Shown here: piece after piece, positions 1 to 6,444 of the stretch
Layout of the letters: each line of letters begins with the position of its first letter
Position numbering within the stretch: position 1 is the first letter of the stretch
Assembly (NCBI GenBank): GCA_003525045.1
Contig: DQGF01000299.1
Span: forward strand, 15,370-25,393
DNA length: 10,024 nucleotides
Source: Pseudomonas sp.
GTDB lineage: Bacteria; Pseudomonadota; Gammaproteobacteria; Pseudomonadales; Pseudomonadaceae
Direction of reading: 5' to 3'
Made by a program: the position numbers and the translations under genes
Notes under the pieces: model-generated
What the model saw: the letters and a program-made list of their open reading frames with translations, nothing else
The model's database searches: none
Told to the model about the DNA's origin: nothing

Positions 1-1
1 C

Positions 2-466
2 GTGTACTTGATGGGCGGCGTCAGCGGCAGCGATTATCGGGCAGGCGCGCCAGCGCATAATGCGCCCGATTATGCGAGTGCGGGTTTCAGTAGGATGGCC
101 AAGGATCTGTTCAAAATGGCCGGTTTGACCCCATCGGATGTCGGCAGCGTGCAAAGCTACGAAAACTTTACCGGCGCAGTGGCGATGGCGTTGTCTGAAC
201 ACGGATTTTTCGCCCCTGAGCAAGCCAACGACTTTCTCAAGCTCGAAAACTTGACCGCCGCCGACGGTCGTCTGCCACTCAACACCAGCGGCGGCAACAT
301 GGGCGAGTGTTACGTTCAGGGTTTCGAACTGGTGCTCGAAGCCGCGCGTCAAGTTCGGGGGACATCAACCAGCCAGGCACAACGCAATGATGTCGCGCTG
401 GTAATTGGTGGTCCGATGGTTTCACCGACAAGTAGCCTGCTGTTGGGCTCGGAGGCCACTTTATGA
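2..466 (+). CDS. Thiolase-fold lipid-transfer-type protein (SCP2-thiolase-like, possible aldolase subunit), 3' part
   Basis: This is the C-terminal 154 residues of a thiolase-superfamily protein; the reading frame is open at the window edge, so the true start lies upstream. The signature is NTSGGNMGECYVQGFE (94-109), the non-decarboxylating-type counterpart of the thiolase GG..GHP region, followed by VLEAARQVRG, a typical end for SCP2-thiolase-like proteins. The catalytic GHP histidine of true thiolases is absent and Tyr104 sits nearby instead. A second tyrosine, Tyr53 in QSYENFT, lies 51 residues earlier. In Ltp2-type steroid side-chain aldolases two tyrosines about 50 residues apart (Tyr294/Tyr344, from memory) are proposed as catalytic, so this spacing fits. 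The stop overlaps the DUF35 start by four bases (ATGA). The Ltp2 partner is also a DUF35 protein, which supports an acyl-CoA aldolase or thiolase-like role in side-chain catabolism. The fold is well supported; the exact reaction is inferred. Confidence 0.85.
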   Translation: MYLMGGVSGSDYRAGAPAHNAPDYASAGFSRMAKDLFKMAGLTPSDVGSVQSYENFTGAVAMALSEHGFFAPEQANDFLKLENLTAADGRLPLNTSGGNMGECYVQGFELVLEAARQVRGTSTSQAQRNDVALVIGGPMVSPTSSLLLGSEATL

Positions 467-918
467 ACGACGAAAACGGCGATACGTATTTGCCTTTTGG
501 CCTCCCCTCGCCAGTGCCGGAACAAGACGGTCTTTCCAGCCCGTTCTGGGAAGGCCTGCGTCAATCTCGACTGCTGATTCAACGGTGTAATCACTGCAAC
601 ACCTGGCAGCACCCGGCGGAATGGATCTGTCATGCCTGCCATGCATTTGAGCTTTCATGGGAGGAAGTCGAGCCGCATGGCGTTATCTACAGTTGGGCAA
701 GAGTCTGGCACCCGGCGCACCCTGTAATAGTGGGCGCCACACCTTATCTCGTGGCGCTGGTGGAATTACCGCAAGCGTGCAACGTGCGCCTAGTGGGTAA
801 TTTGTTGGGGCCTGCGACGCAGCCGGTAATCATCGGTAGCACCGTTCAGGGTGTTTTTGAATGCCATGCTGATGCCCAAACACCTTACGGACTCTTGCAA
901 TGGAGCGCTGCGAAATGA
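463..918 (+). CDS. DUF35 zinc-ribbon/OB-fold acyl-CoA-associated protein
   Basis: This 151-residue protein has the layout of the DUF35 family. An N-terminal helical stretch (PFWEGLRQSRLLIQRC, residues 27-42) is followed by a rubredoxin-like zinc ribbon with four cysteines (Cys42, Cys45, Cys56, Cys59, two CxxC pairs) and then an OB-fold domain (about 64-150) starting GVIYSWARVWHPAHP. DUF35 proteins bind acyl-CoA and act as accessory subunits of thiolase-like or hydratase partners, for example ChsH2 with the Ltp2 aldolase. A strong Shine-Dalgarno (GGAGG at 451-455, seven bases before the ATG) and ATGA overlaps with both neighbours indicate translational coupling, so it probably works in a complex with the upstream thiolase-like protein. 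It is not catalytic by itself as far as the family is known. The length is normal and no defect is visible. Confidence 0.88.
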   Translation: MNDENGDTYLPFGLPSPVPEQDGLSSPFWEGLRQSRLLIQRCNHCNTWQHPAEWICHACHAFELSWEEVEPHGVIYSWARVWHPAHPVIVGATPYLVALVELPQACNVRLVGNLLGPATQPVIIGSTVQGVFECHADAQTPYGLLQWSAAK

Positions 919-2012
919 GCGATGCTAAACCTCAGGGCCCTTTGGCCGGGATTCGGGTAGTCGAGTTTGCCGGTTTAGGCCCGGCACCGTTCGCCTGCAT
1001 GCTGTTGTCGGACCTGGGAGCAGATGTGGTCACCATCTGTCGCCCTGAAACGCGCTTGAACGATGCCTCGAATATCACCGGTCGTGGTCGACGCTCGGTG
1101 GCCGGCAATATCAAGGATAGCCACGTCCGCGACCAAGTGTTGAGCTTACTGGCCCACGCTGACGTATTGGTGGAGGGGTTTCGGCCAGGCGTCATGGAGC
1201 GTCTGGGATTGGGTCCCGAAGCGTTAGCACAACTGAACCCCGGACTGATCTATGGTCGGGTCACCGGCTGGGGTCAAGAGGGGCCGCTGGCGCAAACGGC
1301 AGGTCATGACATCAATTACATCGCACTTTCCGGTGCATTGCATGCGATGGGTCCGGCCAATGGCGCACCAGTGGTGCCGCTCAATTTATTGGGAGATTAC
1401 GCCGGCGGCAGCCTGTACCTGGTCTGCGGGATTCTCGCGGCGCTACATGAACGGCAGTCATCGGGCTTGGGGCAAACAATCGACGCGGCGATCACCGACG
1501 GCACCTTTTCACTACTAAGCACCTTCCGTGCGCACTTGTTGCGTGGTCAGGCGGTTGAACGCAGGGGCAGTAATCTGCTGGACGGAGGCGCACCTTTTTA
1601 TGGGGTTTATGCCACTGCCGATCGCAAACACATCGCGATTGGAGCAATCGAGCCGCAGTTTTTTGCTTTGCTATGCGAGCAACTTGGCGTCAGCCAAGAT
1701 CTGCGCGAGGCGCAGTATGACCGTCATCGTTGGCCCTTGCTGCACGCTGAATTCAGCACTCTATTTGCTCGCGAGAGCCAGAGTCAGTGGTGTGAGCTGT
1801 TGCAGGGGACCGATTGCTGTTTCGCCCCCGTGTTGCCATTGAGCGAAGCCATGAATCATCCGCACAATATTGCCCGCAAAGCATTTGTGGATGTTGAAGG
1901 CACGATGCACCCGGCACCGGCGCCGCGCTTTTCGCGCACTCCCGCCACCATTCAGTCACCCTCGCCTGAGGTATTCACGCCGCTGGAGGAGGTTCTGAAA
2001 CATTGGATTTGA
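915..2012 (+). CDS. Alpha-methylacyl-CoA racemase (CaiB/BaiF CoA-transferase family)
   Basis: This enzyme is predicted to interconvert (2R)- and (2S)-2-methylacyl-CoA esters so that branched side chains can enter beta-oxidation. The sequence belongs to the CaiB/BaiF (class III CoA-transferase) fold: GIRVVEFAGLGPAPFACMLLSDLGADV at the N-terminus, then VEGFRPGVMERLGLGP. All three residues known from Mycobacterium racemase (His126, Asp156, Glu241) can be placed, as His131 in GHDINYIALSGAL, Asp161 in NLLGDYAGG and Glu246 in GAIEPQFF, with the same 30- and 85-residue spacings. This favours racemase over CoA-transferase. A start at 900 would add five residues (MERCE). The ATG at 915 is preferred because GGAG at 902-905 lies nine bases upstream and because it gives an ATGA overlap with the DUF35 stop, as in the preceding gene pair. 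The product is then 365 residues, close to family length. Confidence 0.9.
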   Translation: MSDAKPQGPLAGIRVVEFAGLGPAPFACMLLSDLGADVVTICRPETRLNDASNITGRGRRSVAGNIKDSHVRDQVLSLLAHADVLVEGFRPGVMERLGLGPEALAQLNPGLIYGRVTGWGQEGPLAQTAGHDINYIALSGALHAMGPANGAPVVPLNLLGDYAGGSLYLVCGILAALHERQSSGLGQTIDAAITDGTFSLLSTFRAHLLRGQAVERRGSNLLDGGAPFYGVYATADRKHIAIGAIEPQFFALLCEQLGVSQDLREAQYDRHRWPLLHAEFSTLFARESQSQWCELLQGTDCCFAPVLPLSEAMNHPHNIARKAFVDVEGTMHPAPAPRFSRTPATIQSPSPEVFTPLEEVLKHWI

Positions 2013-2044
2013 TGCATTCAGCTCTAACGTCCGCCGTTTATAGC

Positions 2045-2055
2045 GTGTATCACAC
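2045..2055. promoter_or_regulatory. Possible operator upstream of the GntR-family gene
   Basis: GTGTATCACAC is an inverted repeat with perfect 4-bp arms (GTGT/ACAC) around a 3-bp centre, 69 bases before the regulator's start and within the 112-base gap after the racemase gene. FadR/GntR regulators bind short GT...AC palindromes, so autoregulation is possible. The repeat is short and could occur by chance. Confidence 0.3.
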
Positions 2056-2124
2056 CTTGAGCGGCTATGCGCTGGAGCGGTACACTTCGATGCACTGCTC
2101 CCTCAAAAAAGACGAAATTTCTCG

Positions 2125-2889
2125 ATGGTTCAACCCTCCCCCAATACTCGCGAAAATAGCTTCCGATCCGAGCTGATCGGAAAGATGTTGGCTTTTTTCA
2201 AGGAGCGGCAGTACGAGAACGGCGAACGGTTACCTTCCGAACGTGCATTGGCCGAACGATTTGGCGTGGGTCGCAACGCATTGCGCGAAGCACTTTCAAC
2301 GTTGAACGCACTCCGGGTGATAGAGGCTCGACCTAACTCGGGCATTTATCTGCGGCGGATGTCTACTGACAGCAGCTTCGAAACCATCGTCCTGCTGGCT
2401 GAAATGGGTGAGCCGCCCTCCCAGAAAGAAGTGCAGGAAACCCTGGAGGTGCGCTGGCCTTTGGAAATGCGCGCAGTTCAATTAGCCTGTGAACGGCGCA
2501 CTGAAGCTGATCTGGACAGTATGGCCTCAGTGATCACTGCAACGGATGCGGTACTGGCCGTTGGAGGCAATATTTATGCTCTGGACACCGCATTCCACAT
2601 CGCGCTTATCAAGTGTACCCACAACGACGTCATGGTTCGGTTGTTGAACTCGTTTTACCGACTATCAGAGGGGCGGCGCCATGCACTGTTTGCCGATCCC
2701 AAACGTGGTGCAGAGACAGCCCATCAACATGAACGTATTTACGAAGCCATAAGAAAACGAGACTCGAACGCAGTAACTCAGTTGATGGAAGCGCACATCC
2801 ATCGTGCGTCGATCTATTGGAGCGAAATTCTCGGAGAAGCAAAATCAACGGATCCTCTGCCGTCTACGAGACCAAGCGGACCCATATAA
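2125..2889 (+). CDS. GntR-family transcriptional regulator, FadR/FCD subfamily
   Basis: This is a 254-residue DNA-binding regulator, probably responding to an organic acid or acyl-CoA. The N-terminal winged helix-turn-helix covers about residues 13-78, with the GntR hallmark LPSERALAERFGVGR then NALREAL and a wing ending NSGIYL. The C-terminal all-helical FCD domain (about 103-235) carries the usual metal ligands: Asp154 and His158 (DTAFH), His202 (HERIYEAI) and His224 (MEAHIH). It lies in the same direction as the acyl-CoA cluster and 112 bases after it, so it probably controls that cluster; this is inferred from position. The start at 2125 has only a weak ribosome-binding site, but the next in-frame ATG (codon 21) would cut into the HTH, so 2125 is kept. 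Length is normal for FadR-type proteins. Confidence 0.9.
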   Translation: MVQPSPNTRENSFRSELIGKMLAFFKERQYENGERLPSERALAERFGVGRNALREALSTLNALRVIEARPNSGIYLRRMSTDSSFETIVLLAEMGEPPSQKEVQETLEVRWPLEMRAVQLACERRTEADLDSMASVITATDAVLAVGGNIYALDTAFHIALIKCTHNDVMVRLLNSFYRLSEGRRHALFADPKRGAETAHQHERIYEAIRKRDSNAVTQLMEAHIHRASIYWSEILGEAKSTDPLPSTRPSGPI

Positions 2890-2918
2890 ATAGGCGATAA
2901 CTGAGCCACGATCCAATG

Positions 2919-3118
2919 CTGCGCATAGTCGCCGAACAAGCGTTTGCCGCGTCCAAGCACGACGGGGAAGATCATAAGCCGAAGCTCGTCACCAACCCTG
3001 CTGGCGCACCATCTCGCCGCTGCTATGCGTCAATAGGGTCATAGGTGCGACGCCCCAACATTAATTCGAGCGGCTGCGAGAACAGGTCCTGTATGGATTG
3101 GAACGAATAATCGAACGA
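2919..3118 (-). pseudogene. Relic of a RibD-C/dihydrofolate reductase-like gene
   Basis: Two pieces of one protein family lie in order on the - strand. The first (3118 down to 3026) reads FQSIQDLFSQPLELMLGRRTYD and then meets a TAG at 3025. The second (2993 down to 2919) is in a different frame and reads GDELRLMIFPVVLGRGKRLFG. In dihydrofolate reductase-like (YyaP/RibD C-terminal) proteins the GRRTYD and ELRLM...PVVLG.GKRLF blocks are both conserved but normally about 100 residues apart; here about 60 bases separate them. The gene has therefore lost an internal segment, is frameshifted, and lacks a recognisable N-terminus and C-terminal tail. It cannot make a working enzyme. No start or ribosome-binding site was assigned. 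Confidence 0.7.
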
Positions 3119-3321
3119 GACTCCGCGTAATCGACAATGCGATGCCCGATGACGCCATTCACTATTAGGCAACATACCAAGTCGCGAGCGCGCGCATTGG
3201 TGACCGTTACGCGGCTCGCCATTATTATATGCCACTGTCCGCTCCTGGCCGATAGTTGCCTATATTCAAGGTGAGCCGTCGATCCATTTGCACGCATCGC
3301 CTGCACCGATTTTTTGATCGC
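3119..3321. other. Non-coding stretch between the reductase relic and lysR
   Basis: About 200 bases upstream of the relic contain only short frames with no protein resemblance I can identify. A small palindrome CGATTTTTTGATCG lies at 3307-3320, just after the lysR stop, but it has no terminator-like stem. The stretch may contain the eroded N-terminal part of the reductase relic, which I could not align. Confidence 0.4.
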
Positions 3322-4236
3322 CTATTGCTCCAGCCAGGCAGGGTGGAGCTGTGGAAATCGCTCTTGCAACCACTCAAGAAAGACTTGTACTTGCGGCGCC
3401 AGATGCGTCCGGCTTGGGTACAGCACCGTGACGGGGCGAGGGTGAGGGCGATAGGGCTTTAGAATCTCCACCAGGGCACCGCTACTCAGAAATTGGCCTA
3501 CTGCAATTCCCGGCGCCTGAATGATTCCGAAGCCTGCCACACCACATTGGACATAGGCGTTTGACTCCGTAACGGTGATTCCTGTGTTGCTGATATAGGC
3601 CCTGTCCTGACCCTCAACGGAGAAATGCCACGGTAGTGTCCTGTTGCTTTGTCCGGACAGGAAGTTGACGCCTCGATGTGACACCAGATCTTCCAGCGTT
3701 TTGGGTTCGCTGTGCTCGTGCAGATAGTTGGGGGCGGCGCATGTCACCATTGTCGCCATTCCAACCGGGCGCGCAATCAAGGTTGAGTCCGGCAGCTCGC
3801 CAATGCGCAGAGCGCAATCAATGCCTTCACCCACCAAATCAACTGTTCTGTCGGTCACTCCAAGCACCAGGTTGATTCGTGGGAAAGCTGTGGTGAACTC
3901 TTTCAGACCGTCCATGAATTGAACTTGAGCGAAGGCAGTCGGTATATCGATACGAAGCCTTCCCTCAAGCGTTGCTCCAGATCGATCGAACATGGAGGTT
4001 GCGGCAGAGATGCTTCCGAGAATGTCCTGCACTCGTTCGTAGAAACGTTCGCCCTCCGCGGTCAGAGTCACCTTGCGTGTGGTGCGCTGGAACAGGCGCA
4101 CACCTAATGACGACTCCAGCTCCTGGATGTAACGGGTGACCTGAGGACGGCCAATGTCCAGCGACTCGGCGGCTTTGGTGAAGCTTCCAAGTTCGGCGAG
4201 CCGGGCGAATAGTCGCATCGACTGAAGCAGTTCCAT
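3322..4236 (-). CDS. LysR-family transcriptional regulator (CrgA/DmlR-like)
   Basis: This is a full-length 304-residue LysR-type regulator. The N-terminal winged HTH occupies about residues 1-60 (LFARLAELGSFTKAAESL, then PQVTRYIQELESSLGVRLFQRTTRKVTLT), followed by a linker helix and a periplasmic-binding-protein-like effector domain from about residue 90. The LRIDIPTAFAQ start of that domain, GIDCALRIGELPDSTLIAR and the closing FLEWLQERFP are typical of the CrgA/DmlR subgroup. The start is supported by AGGAG five bases before the ATG. It is divergent from the MDR oxidoreductase across a 178-base gap holding an 18-bp perfect inverted repeat, the classic LysR target-gene arrangement, so it probably controls that gene and itself. 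The effector is unknown. Confidence 0.93.
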   Translation of the reverse strand: MELLQSMRLFARLAELGSFTKAAESLDIGRPQVTRYIQELESSLGVRLFQRTTRKVTLTAEGERFYERVQDILGSISAATSMFDRSGATLEGRLRIDIPTAFAQVQFMDGLKEFTTAFPRINLVLGVTDRTVDLVGEGIDCALRIGELPDSTLIARPVGMATMVTCAAPNYLHEHSEPKTLEDLVSHRGVNFLSGQSNRTLPWHFSVEGQDRAYISNTGITVTESNAYVQCGVAGFGIIQAPGIAVGQFLSSGALVEILKPYRPHPRPVTVLYPSRTHLAPQVQVFLEWLQERFPQLHPAWLEQ

Positions 4237-4260
4237 GACTTCTCCTGTGAAACCTTCGTT

Positions 4261-4278
4261 GTTTGATCTGACTCAAAC
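4261..4278. promoter_or_regulatory. Candidate LysR operator, 18-bp perfect inverted repeat
   Basis: GTTTGATCTGACTCAAAC has perfect 6-bp arms (GTTTGA/TCAAAC) around a 6-bp centre. It sits 24 bases upstream of the lysR start and 136 bases upstream of the oxidoreductase start. It contains T-N11-A spacings, as LysR-type boxes do. Position and symmetry fit an autoregulatory LysR-type binding site; binding itself is inferred. Confidence 0.5.
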
Positions 4279-4333
4279 CGCGATTGTTGCCTGCGGATAG
4301 AACAATTATGTCCTTTTTTACGCATTTATTGCG

Positions 4334-4347
4334 CGCTGCTAACAGCG
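4334..4347. repeat. Short inverted repeat in the lysR-oxidoreductase gap
   Basis: CGCTGCTAACAGCG has perfect 5-bp arms around a 4-base loop, 67 bases before the oxidoreductase start. No T-run follows, so it is not a terminator. It may be a second protein-binding site or a hairpin in the leader RNA, or chance. Confidence 0.3.
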
Positions 4348-4414
4348 AAAGATGTGCTCAGGGCACTGGCGACCTCTGGCCATGCCACCACTGACAATGT
4401 TTTGGAGCATCGCA

Positions 4415-5425
4415 ATGAAGGCTTGGTTACTGAAAGATTTCGGACTCGACAATCTGGAGCTGGGTGAAGTACCCACCCCTGAGCCAAAAGCAGGAGAGCT
4501 ACTGGTAAAAGTCGGAGCCGTCTCGCTCAACTTTCGCGACAAGGCCATCGTCGATGGCATCTACGAGCCTCACAAGGTGCCGAAACCCCTGATCCCGGTC
4601 AGCGACGCAGCCGGTGCCGTGGTTGCGGTCGGCGATGGTGTGACGCGCTTTAAAGTGGGTGATCGGGTCAATTCGCACCTGTATTCCCGGTGGCTGGACG
4701 GGGAGCCAGGGCCGCACGAACCTGATTATTGCTTCGGCTCTCCGCTGCCCGGCGGGCTGGCTGAGTACATGATCATCCATGAGGACAGCGCAGTGCGCGC
4801 GCCGGACAATATGAGCGATGAGGAGGCGGCCACATTGCCCATTGCCGCGCTCACGGCCTGGTACTCGCTCGTCGATTTCGGGCAGATCCAACCTGGGCAA
4901 ACCGTGCTGGTTCAGGGCACCGGCGGCGTGTCCATTTTCGCTGTGCAGATCGCGACGGCGCTTGGCGCGAAGGTCATCGCCACCTCAAGTAGCGACCAGA
5001 ACCTGCAAACCGTGAAGGACCTTGGTGCCGTGGCGGGGATCAATTACCGGAGCACGCCCAACTGGGAAGAAGAAGTGCTGAAGCTGACCCAGGGCAAAGG
5101 CGTTGACCTGCTGCTCGATGTGGCAGGCGGAAGCGGCATCAACCAGTCCGTCGCGGCCACCAAGGCAGCCGGTCGTATTGCGCAGATTGGGTTTTTGACG
5201 GGTCAGACCGTCCAACTCAATCTGATGCCACTCATCTTTCGCCAGACGACCATTCGCGGTATCGCCGTCGCTGCGCGTTCGTCGTTCGACCGAATGAACG
5301 CGTTCTTGAACGAGCATGAAATTCGACCTGTCATCGATCAGGTCTACCCGTTCGAAAAGGCCCGTGAAGCCTACGAGCATCTCGCCAAGGGGGCGTTTGG
5401 GAAAGTGGTCATCAAGATCGCTTGA
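4415..5425 (+). CDS. Zinc-free MDR-family NAD(P)-dependent oxidoreductase (quinone oxidoreductase/alcohol dehydrogenase-like)
   Basis: This 336-residue medium-chain dehydrogenase/reductase probably reduces a carbonyl, enone or quinone with NAD(P)H in the cytoplasm. The N-terminal GroES-like domain (about 1-125) includes NFRDKAIVDG, where Asp42 replaces the catalytic zinc-binding cysteine of alcohol dehydrogenases. The four-cysteine structural zinc loop is also missing, Cys106 being the only cysteine there. The Rossmann domain carries the nucleotide motif VQGTGGVSIFAVQ (165-177) and the end is KGAFGKVVIKIA, as in quinone oxidoreductases. The frame is open back to an ATG at 4352, but GGAG at 4404-4407 lies seven bases before the ATG at 4415 and MKAWLLKDFG is the usual family start. 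It is divergent from lysR, which likely regulates it. The physiological substrate cannot be deduced. Confidence 0.9.
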   Translation: MKAWLLKDFGLDNLELGEVPTPEPKAGELLVKVGAVSLNFRDKAIVDGIYEPHKVPKPLIPVSDAAGAVVAVGDGVTRFKVGDRVNSHLYSRWLDGEPGPHEPDYCFGSPLPGGLAEYMIIHEDSAVRAPDNMSDEEAATLPIAALTAWYSLVDFGQIQPGQTVLVQGTGGVSIFAVQIATALGAKVIATSSSDQNLQTVKDLGAVAGINYRSTPNWEEEVLKLTQGKGVDLLLDVAGGSGINQSVAATKAAGRIAQIGFLTGQTVQLNLMPLIFRQTTIRGIAVAARSSFDRMNAFLNEHEIRPVIDQVYPFEKAREAYEHLAKGAFGKVVIKIA

Positions 5426-5603
5426 TGATTTGAACGGCGGTCGCAACGGCGCCTTTTTCATCGCGCAGGCGTCGTGATACTCCAATCATGACTGTCTGCT
5501 TATGGCCCAGGGGTTGCAGCGCTTCAAGCTCAGCTTCGATGGCGGCGATATTGGTGTCGATAAAGTCGTCGAGCAAGCTGGCTTGATCCGGAGGTTGCGG
5601 CAT
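5412..5603 (-). CDS. Small hypothetical protein downstream of the SDR relic
   Basis: This is a possible 63-residue protein starting MPQPPDQASLLDDFID and ending VATAVQIIKRS, which I do not recognise. Its ATG lies ten bases after the SDR stop, with GAAG a few bases upstream, so it could have been the second gene of an SDR operon. Its 3' end overlaps the 3' end of the oxidoreductase gene by 14 bases on the opposite strand. The composition is protein-like, with an acidic amphipathic N-terminal half and a strand-like C-terminal half. It may be a real small protein, the remains of a longer one, or a chance frame. Confidence 0.35.
   Translation of the reverse strand: MPQPPDQASLLDDFIDTNIAAIEAELEALQPLGHKQTVMIGVSRRLRDEKGAVATAVQIIKRS
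5436..5458 (+). terminator. Weak possible Rho-independent terminator after the oxidoreductase gene
   Basis: Eleven bases after the stop, GGCG (5436-5439) can pair with CGCC (5450-5453) around a ten-base loop, followed directly by five Ts. The stem is short and the segment also lies inside the opposing small ORF, so this is tentative. Confidence 0.3.
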
Positions 5604-5613
5604 TCACTTCGCG

Positions 5614-5931
5614 TTACTCAGGCGCCAGATCGCCGTACCAGTAAGCGGCAGTGACGCCGCCATCCATCAGGAAATCGCTGCCGGTAATGAAGGTGCCCTC
5701 AGGGCCCATGAGCAATGCGCCGAGGGCACCCACCTCATCTGGCGTACCGCCGCGTCCTGCCGCACATAGGTCGATCATGCGCCGGTAGCCTTCGCCCCGT
5801 GGGCCGTTCAATTCGTCCCGCGCCAGCGGGGTAAAAATGATGCCTGGGCTGATCGTATTGACTCGCGCACCGCGTTTGCCCCAGCGCACCGCTTCTGCCA
5901 TCTCCTTCTTCAAAGCCCGCGAGACTCCGTA
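5614..5931 (-). pseudogene. 5'-truncated short-chain dehydrogenase/reductase (SDR)
   Basis: Only the C-terminal part of an SDR remains. From the catalytic tyrosine onward it reads YGVSRALKKEMAEAVRWG, then RGARVNTISPGIIFTPLARDEL, and ends with the SDR C-terminal region TFITGSDFLMDGGVTAAYW. An in-frame TAG sits immediately before the tyrosine codon (5932-5934), and no Rossmann GxxxGxG or NNAG segment is found upstream. The YxxxK lysine is also missing: the sequence is YGVSR, so Lys is either replaced by Arg or deleted from an original YGVSKRAL. About two thirds of a normal 250-280 residue SDR has gone. The break coincides with the edge of the hydrolase/lectin unit, suggesting the truncation came from its insertion or a linked deletion. 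A short product starting at TTG 5913 is conceivable but would be inactive. Confidence 0.8.
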
Positions 5932-6006
5932 CTACCCGAGTCAGGCGAGGGACCACTTTTTTGCAGACGAATCTTTGGGGCTCGCGATCAATTGTTTCTT
6001 GAGCCT

Positions 6007-6444
6007 CTATTTCCAGACTTCCAGCGTGATCGAACAAAAGTTGTTCCAATAGAAGCCGCTTATATCATTGGCAAATGCACTCAGTTTCCCGCTCGTAGGA
6101 GCAATCCACCCGCTGCTCCAGCGAGAGCCATCGCCTATTGCGAATAAGGAATTTGGAGATTCGTTGATTGCCCCAATCAGCATGAACCAGCGCGCGTCAC
6201 CGGTAGCACAACGTAAATAATGCTTGGCCTGATTCAAATATTTTCGGTCATAGCCATTGGCGTCACTGGGAATCCAGGCATCCCACCATCTACCGCTGGC
6301 TCTGAAAAAATAGCGGCCCCCTTGCTCCAGAATGACGTCAGTCTTCCCCCACTTATCGCGTGACGAGATGTCTTGACGATTAAGCAGCTGCGACGCACCC
6401 GATGGTGGCAAGAGGGCAAGATCGTTCACGATAACTCCGATCAA
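6007..6444 (-). CDS. LecA (PA-IL)-like lectin-fold protein
   Basis: The predicted protein has 145 residues and resembles the PA-IL galactose-binding lectin family. The match is strongest at the C-terminus: FANDISGFYWNNFCSITLEV (124-143) lines up with the YNDVPGTYGNNSGSFSV calcium and sugar loop of LecA. Asp127, Asn134 and Asn135 correspond to the calcium ligands Asp100, Asn107 and Asn108. GWIAP and FMLIG also match. The LecA residues His50 and Gln53, which contact galactose, cannot be placed, so the ligand may differ. The start is uncertain: TTG at 6444 overlaps the hydrolase stop (TTGA) and keeps the first beta-strand, while GTG at 6429 has a better Shine-Dalgarno (GGAG, five bases away). 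There is no signal peptide, as in LecA itself. It is coupled to the upstream SGNH hydrolase and may serve as its carbohydrate-binding partner. Confidence 0.7.
   Translation of the reverse strand: MIGVIVNDLALLPPSGASQLLNRQDISSRDKWGKTDVILEQGGRYFFRASGRWWDAWIPSDANGYDRKYLNQAKHYLRCATGDARWFMLIGAINESPNSLFAIGDGSRWSSGWIAPTSGKLSAFANDISGFYWNNFCSITLEVWK

Noticed and set aside
900..914. Earlier ATG for the racemase gene
   Set aside because: It has no Shine-Dalgarno, while GGAG at 902-905 fits the ATG at 915, which also gives an ATGA overlap with the previous stop.
4352..4414. 21-codon N-terminal extension of the oxidoreductase
   Set aside because: The extension has no family resemblance, and the ATG at 4415 has a well placed GGAG and the usual MKAWLL start.
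4985..5485. 166-codon frame on the - strand
   Set aside because: It is antisense to the oxidoreductase Rossmann domain, which has strong family motifs; no domain is seen in the frame.
5979..6005. GGCTC/GAGCC inverted repeat after the lectin-like gene
   Set aside because: 5-bp arms with a 17-base loop and no following T-run in the direction of transcription; too weak to call a terminator.
5735..6049. 104-codon frame on the - strand spanning the SDR and lectin border
   Set aside because: It overlaps the SDR relic in another frame and the lectin end; its sequence resembles neither and it has no plausible ribosome-binding site.
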